A stretch of 44,595 nt of DNA from Nitrosarchaeum sp. (lineage in GTDB: Archaea > Thermoproteota > Nitrososphaeria > Nitrososphaerales > Nitrosopumilaceae): contig JAIOPB010000056.1 in NCBI GenBank assembly GCA_021414105.1, positions 1 to 44,595 on the forward strand. The letters run 5' to 3'. Both the position numbers and the translations under genes were made by a program. Below the pieces are notes generated by a model. It saw nothing but the letters and a program-made list of their open reading frames with translations. It made no database searches and was not told the origin of the DNA. Numbering within the stretch: position 1 is the first letter of the stretch; every line of letters starts with the position of its first letter. Positions 40,435-44,595 of the stretch are shown piece after piece.

Positions 40435-41532
40435 TTATAATACAGGCTTAATTGCTCCAGATAAAAGAGCGTGATCTGCCAAAGTTAGAGATACCAATGA
40501 ATCTACTACTGGTGGAGCTCTTGGAACTACACATGGATCGTGTCTTCCTTTTACCTGTAACATTGTAATTTTTTTGGTTTTAATGTCCACGGTACTTTGT
40601 TTTTGTGCTATGGATGATGCAGGTTTGAATGCGATTCTTATTGTTATTGGCATGCCATTTGATATCCCACCTAAAATTCCTCCTGAATTGTTAGTTTTTG
40701 TAACTATCTTTCCTTTTTTTATTATGTATAGATCATTGTTTTCTGAACCATACAGTTTAGATCCTTCAAATCCTGAACCAAACTCTATTCCCTTTACAGA
40801 TGGAATTGAAAATATTGCTTTACTCAAATCCGATTCCAGTGATCCAAAAATTGGCTCACCAACCCCAACTGGCATGTTTGTAGTGATTGACTCTATTATT
40901 CCTCCAAGTGAGTCTCCTTTTTTTCTTGCATCTAATATTACACTCTTCATTTTTTTTGCTGTATTTGTTTCAGGACATCTTACTTCGTTTTTATAAATTG
41001 ACTTGATCATTTTTTCATCAAATTTGTTTTCCATTTTTATTTTCCCAATTTGTGTTGTAAATGAATTTGTTTCAACGCCTAATGCAACTTTTAATAATTT
41101 TCTTGCAATTGCACCGCCCATCACATGAGTAGCAGTTAATCTTCCAGAAAATCTACCACCTCCCCTATAATCATTAAAATGATTGTATTTTATCATGGCA
41201 GGATAATCTGAATGGCCTGGCCTGAGTTTTGTTTTCAAGTTTTCATAATCTGTTGATTTTTGATCACTATTCCAAATTATCATTGTAATTGGTGCCCCAG
41301 TGGTATACCCTCTAAACACTCCTGAAATAATTTCTACAATATCTCCTTCTTTTCGTTGTGTCGAAATCATTGATTGACCTGGTTTTCTAAGGTCTAGCAT
41401 TTTTTGAATTTCTTTTTCATCTATTTCTAATCCTGCTGGACAACCATCTAAAACAGCTCCTATGGATTTACCATGACTTTCACCAAAACTAGTTAACACA
41501 AGACGCTGACCAATTGAACTTCCCGGCAACAT
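40435..41532 (-). CDS. aroC: Chorismate synthase
   Basis: Last step of the shikimate pathway, FMN-dependent. The 365-residue protein has LVLTSFGESHGKSIGAVLDG, RKPGQSMISTQRKEGD, STDYE, RPGHSDYPAMIKY, YRGGGRFSGRLTA and the C-terminal KGRHDPCVVPRAPPVVDSL. ATG 41532 lies 24 bases from a TATA box at 41552-41559, so it probably heads a leaderless aroC-fusion-tyrA-nudix operon. Confidence 0.97.
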   Translation of the reverse strand: MLPGSSIGQRLVLTSFGESHGKSIGAVLDGCPAGLEIDEKEIQKMLDLRKPGQSMISTQRKEGDIVEIISGVFRGYTTGAPITMIIWNSDQKSTDYENLKTKLRPGHSDYPAMIKYNHFNDYRGGGRFSGRLTATHVMGGAIARKLLKVALGVETNSFTTQIGKIKMENKFDEKMIKSIYKNEVRCPETNTAKKMKSVILDARKKGDSLGGIIESITTNMPVGVGEPIFGSLESDLSKAIFSIPSVKGIEFGSGFEGSKLYGSENNDLYIIKKGKIVTKTNNSGGILGGISNGMPITIRIAFKPASSIAQKQSTVDIKTKKITMLQVKGRHDPCVVPRAPPVVDSLVSLTLADHALLSGAIKPVL

Positions 41533-41551
41533 ATTGTGAGAGTAAATTGAT

Positions 41552-41559
41552 GCTTATAA
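41552..41559 (-). promoter_or_regulatory. TATA box of the aroC operon
   Basis: Minus-strand TTATAAGC centred 24 bases upstream of the aroC ATG. Confidence 0.6.
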
Positions 41560-41701
41560 CTGAAACTTCGAACTATGTTAAGGAAACACTCCTACTTTTA
41601 TGCATTATTTTGCCTTTGTACTCCCTATCATTTTAGATTCTGCCCTCTTGGCTAGAGAGATAATCTAGATGATGAATCAAATTGTAAATGAATCAAACGC
41701 A

Positions 41702-42355
41702 TTAGCAAACAGGTGGATGGTCATATTTTGTGTATTCATTATACTTGGGATACATGATGTTTTGAGGATCTGTACTGTGCGGACATCCAAGAAAGTGCCC
41801 CAGTTCATGTTTTAACAAAAAGGAGATGGATTTTTTATCATATTCATGCCATTTGTCATCAATACTTGTTCCAAGACCAATCTCTATTCTATCTCTTTTG
41901 ATCACATAACCATCACTTGGTCCATCCATTTCCTTAATCCAAAAGATTTTGGCATTTGCCATGTGCTGATCATCAACTAGAATAAAGTTAACATTATTTT
42001 TTTTCCAGAATGATACGGCATCGTTAATTACAGAATAATCTAGATCAGAACCTTTTGGAAAAGAATCAACAAAAACCTTATAGTTCTTGGAATGCACAAG
42101 TGTATGTTCTGTATCGCTCGTTTTTTGTATTTTAACTAGTTGATTCTTAAATGAAGATTTTGTAATTATGTTGTTATTTGTAAGAAAATCCATGGCATAA
42201 AAGAATTCAACATCATTGATGTTTCCATTTGACCAGTGTTGAATGACTTGAGACACCCATTCTGGCACTTCATTTGGTTGTGCAGAAACCAAGTTAGGGA
42301 ATAACAATATGCCAAGAATCAAGATTATGAAAATAGGTATTGTGAGTTTTTTCAT
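41702..42355 (-). CDS. Secreted matrixin-like zinc metalloprotease
   Basis: A 217-residue exported protein. The N-terminal signal segment (MKKLTIPIFIILILGILLF, then SAQ) suggests cleavage around residue 26. The catalytic zinc motif HELGHFLGCPHS matches the metzincin HExxHxxGxxH, and NIMYP provides the Met-turn. YSVINDAVSFWKK is the usual N-terminal matrixin region. It lacks hemopexin domains. The frame runs on to 42385 but ATG 42355 begins the signal peptide. Just downstream of the large secreted protein on the same strand (62-bp gap). Confidence 0.87.
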   Translation of the reverse strand: MKKLTIPIFIILILGILLFPNLVSAQPNEVPEWVSQVIQHWSNGNINDVEFFYAMDFLTNNNIITKSSFKNQLVKIQKTSDTEHTLVHSKNYKVFVDSFPKGSDLDYSVINDAVSFWKKNNVNFILVDDQHMANAKIFWIKEMDGPSDGYVIKRDRIEIGLGTSIDDKWHEYDKKSISFLLKHELGHFLGCPHSTDPQNIMYPKYNEYTKYDHPPVC

Positions 42356-42417
42356 ATCGTCATCAAAGTGAACAAATGGGGACAAGAATTAGTCAATATT
42401 AATCCAGAGTTCATTAT

Positions 42418-44595
42418 TTACTCCAAAAGACGATAAGATACTTTAATTTTTCCTCTAGACTCTAGTATTTTACCATCTTTTTCTGAATGAATTTGCACTA
42501 TCCAATTTCCTTCAGCCAAGTCATCAGACATTATAGAGAATCGCTCAAAGTTGCTTTGATTTCCAGAATATCTAATCTGGTATGTTTTATCATTTACAGT
42601 AATAGTTGCGTTATCTGTTTCAGATGTGCTTTCATTAACTATACAATCATCTAAAGTTCCTATAAGGCATGTACCGTCAGGCATTATTACACTATAATCA
42701 CCTTCAATGTTTTCTAATGAAGAATAAAGCATGAATGGTTTTGCCATTTTGTTTTCATCGAGATCATTTAGAGTAGAGATGTTAATTGTGCCAAGAGGAA
42801 TTATTCGTGCAGATGGAAATACATCTAGTGAGGTATTGTTTTCAAATATTTTGTCATATACATAAGTTTTTGATGTAATATCATATCTTGTGACTTCGTT
42901 GACATGAGGTATATGCCAAGATAGAGGTATCTCCGTTACTCCAGGCAAATAGAGCTGTGGTTCGGATGTAAACATAGGGGTATCATTAATTGAGACTATA
43001 GTATAGCCATAGATTGGTTCTGAGCCTGTGTTGTAAAATGAAACCGATGGATAAATGGGGGTTCCAGACATACCGTGTTGTTCTGCATTTATCTTCATAC
43101 TTGCAGAAATAGGTTCTGTAGGTTTGACACCTATGGTGTACTTTTCAGAGTCATGTATCACTGCATCTTGATTCATCACTCTAACCCAATAAATTATTGC
43201 AGGTGGTGACATTGTATCATATGGAATTGTTCCAGATACAGAATATAGATCTGGTAAACCTATACTTGTAATAGTCATATTCTCCTTGAAAAGTGAGTAT
43301 TGCTGACCGTCCAATGTCACAAATCTAATCTCTGCCAGTTTAAGCTCACTTGGACTGTTTACAATGGCTGAAACTGGTAATGCGTGATCACTTACATATG
43401 CATTACTCATCTGTGATGCTCGCTTTGCACTGTCATCTAAATTGATCTTGAGATCAAAAATCTCTACAGAACTTAACTCATCTGGAGATGGTAGGTTTGG
43501 AATATCTTTTTGGAACATTAATGTCTGCTTGCATTGAGTCACATCAACTAGAGTAGCAACCGTATTGCTTATCCCTCGACTAGTAGTTTGAACAGTAACC
43601 ATGAAGAATTCTGTGTTAGATAAAAGAGGAGATTCGTATGCAAATACGTTGGGTTCAGTAACCGATGAAATGGATTCTGAAACTAGTTTAGCTTGAATCA
43701 TAGTTGAGGAAGCACCTACTAGTTGCACTGTTGGAGTAGAATCATTATTAGATACAACAAATATTTTTACAATATTTTGCTCACATTTATCATAAGAAAT
43801 CATTGCTATTTCCAACTTGGTAGACAATTGGAATTCAAAACCAGGAGTATTTGATATTCCTTTAATGCTTGCCCCTGGTATGTGCACTCCAACCTCGCCT
43901 CTACCCTTACCAATAGATTCACCCGATTCGGTAGTAGATGAAGATGATGTAGATTTTTGACTTGCTCCAAATTTGGTAAAGTGATCAGTCCAAATTATAA
44001 GATCATCTCCATTATCAAAAAAGCATTCATCAGTACCAGTAGGCATTCCTGATGCAGAATCAGATGAACATTGTGTATTAATGAAAGTGATAGTTCCATT
44101 TGGTTCTACAAAGAATACTACAAATCCATTTCCACCGTCTCCCGTAAATTCAATTCTTGCGGGACTGGAAAGTTGTATTGTAGTTCCACTAAATCCAAGT
44201 TCAAATGCAGCAACTTCGGAATATGTTGTTGTTTCTGTAGTTATTCCGTTTGTAGTTGTTTCTTGAGGAATAGTAACTGAAGTGGTTGTAGGTAGTTCTA
44301 GTATGCCATTCCAATCTGCAGGACCCGTAAGTATTGTACTGTCTGATATTCCAATTTTTCCATGATCATCTTGTATAGAATTTTCGTGTGGTGCGTGGAA
44401 TAATACATCATATCCATTAGTAATAGATACAGTATTGCCTATTTTGCTTGATGTATAATTGACTGCTATTTGTGTATCGGCTGATTGATCTATTCTGATA
44501 GTCTGTACAACAGATGAACTAGTTAGTACGAGATTTGTATTGTCTTGAGATAGGGTAACTTCTGATGTACTAGATCCTGGGTAGATACTAATAGG
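42418..44595 (-). CDS. Large secreted/cell-surface protein, N-terminal part outside window
   Basis: The minus-strand frame is open from 44595 to the stop at 42418, at least 725 residues, with no N-terminus in the window; the ATG at 44046 is internal. It is rich in Ser/Thr, with beta-sandwich-like repeats. Recognisable thaumarchaeal surface-protein pieces are FTGDGGNGFVVFFVEPNG and ECFFDNGDDLIIWTDHFTKF, followed by an S/T-rich linker. The C-terminus (GNWIVQIHSEKDGKILESRG) is soluble, without an obvious anchor. Function unknown; probably an envelope or adhesin-like protein. The secreted protease gene follows at 62 bp. Confidence 0.8.
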   Translation of the reverse strand, partial: PISIYPGSSTSEVTLSQDNTNLVLTSSSVVQTIRIDQSADTQIAVNYTSSKIGNTVSITNGYDVLFHAPHENSIQDDHGKIGISDSTILTGPADWNGILELPTTTSVTIPQETTTNGITTETTTYSEVAAFELGFSGTTIQLSSPARIEFTGDGGNGFVVFFVEPNGTITFINTQCSSDSASGMPTGTDECFFDNGDDLIIWTDHFTKFGASQKSTSSSSTTESGESIGKGRGEVGVHIPGASIKGISNTPGFEFQLSTKLEIAMISYDKCEQNIVKIFVVSNNDSTPTVQLVGASSTMIQAKLVSESISSVTEPNVFAYESPLLSNTEFFMVTVQTTSRGISNTVATLVDVTQCKQTLMFQKDIPNLPSPDELSSVEIFDLKINLDDSAKRASQMSNAYVSDHALPVSAIVNSPSELKLAEIRFVTLDGQQYSLFKENMTITSIGLPDLYSVSGTIPYDTMSPPAIIYWVRVMNQDAVIHDSEKYTIGVKPTEPISASMKINAEQHGMSGTPIYPSVSFYNTGSEPIYGYTIVSINDTPMFTSEPQLYLPGVTEIPLSWHIPHVNEVTRYDITSKTYVYDKIFENNTSLDVFPSARIIPLGTINISTLNDLDENKMAKPFMLYSSLENIEGDYSVIMPDGTCLIGTLDDCIVNESTSETDNATITVNDKTYQIRYSGNQSNFERFSIMSDDLAEGNWIVQIHSEKDGKILESRGKIKVSYRLLE

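Noticed and set aside
41665-41810. Plus-strand frame beginning ATGATG with a hydrophobic segment
   Set aside because: It overlaps the protease gene antisense, has no promoter at the right distance, and conserved protease motifs lie on the other strand.
44046-44046. ATG at 44046 as the start of the large secreted protein
   Set aside because: The frame stays open to the window edge and the upstream translation continues the same surface-protein module, so this ATG is internal.
1-44595. CRISPR arrays, insertion sequences, integrases, toxin-antitoxin or defence islands
   Set aside because: No repeat-spacer arrays, transposase motifs, terminal inverted repeats or att-like duplications were seen; gene content looks like core chromosome.

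Overview
The window is AT-rich archaeal chromosomal DNA, most likely from an ammonia-oxidising thaumarchaeon of the Nitrosopumilus/Nitrosarchaeum type. The archaeal assignment rests on TFB, aIF1A, aIF5A, SRP19, SRP54, S8e, S24e, S27ae, Gar1, Pus10, Dph6, an archaeal-type phosphoglycerate mutase, intron-bearing tRNA-Leu and tRNA-Tyr, and many TATA boxes sitting about 25 bp upstream of start codons (leaderless transcripts). The narrower assignment is by protein character only; no amo or rRNA gene is present.

Layout. 1-6753: end of pgk, a PAP2 phosphatase, several small thaumarchaeal proteins (coiled-coil, membrane, OB-fold, phasin-like), tRNA-Leu(CAA), a 40-residue zinc finger, a VTT membrane protein and an HD hydrolase. 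6819-13734: a tetrapyrrole region. The minus-strand operon precorrin-2 dehydrogenase-hemA-hemB-small protein lies divergent to a fused two-domain siroheme decarboxylase. It is followed by a minus-strand operon of a HemQ/chlorite-dismutase-like protein, DUF1802 and an aldo/keto reductase. 13779-18267: DUF167, sufC, gar1-tfb, S8e-srp19, scpB and scpA. 18363-24829: alcohol dehydrogenase, a response regulator, an Lrp-type regulator, a YkgJ-type protein, aIF1A, a cold-shock protein, tRNA-Tyr(GTA), aIF5A and a cation/proton antiporter. 25090-29789: a C/D box sRNA, dph6-srp54-pus10, a 33-residue basic protein, an HExxH protein, and S24e-S27ae. 29849-37816: DUF309 protein, apgM, a GalT-like protein, a GNAT enzyme, a sugar nucleotidyltransferase, thiDN and thiC. 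37799-41532: nudix, tyrA, chorismate mutase-aminotransferase fusion, aroC. 41702-44595: a secreted matrixin-like protease and the C-terminal part of a large secreted protein that runs off the window.

How it fits together. Genes for reaching siroheme and then decarboxylating it, plus a HemQ-like protein, lie close together and suggest a mixed haem route (siroheme to iron-coproporphyrin, then a HemQ-type last step). The aromatic operon covers chorismate synthesis to prephenate and on towards tyrosine. thiC and thiDN give the HMP half of thiamine and its coupling to thiazole phosphate. The rest is mainly information processing.

Most notable non-coding signals: a 69-nt C/D box sRNA whose second guide fits the anticodon loop of elongator tRNA-Met so that the N+5 rule points at C34; three TATTACCA repeats spaced exactly 10 bp apart directly upstream of a TATA box; a second 10-bp tandem repeat upstream of the zinc-finger gene; an 8-bp-arm palindrome over the aIF1A TATA box; and overlapping 3' ends at seven of nine convergent protein-gene pairs. 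All function calls come from reading motifs by eye; no database search was run.
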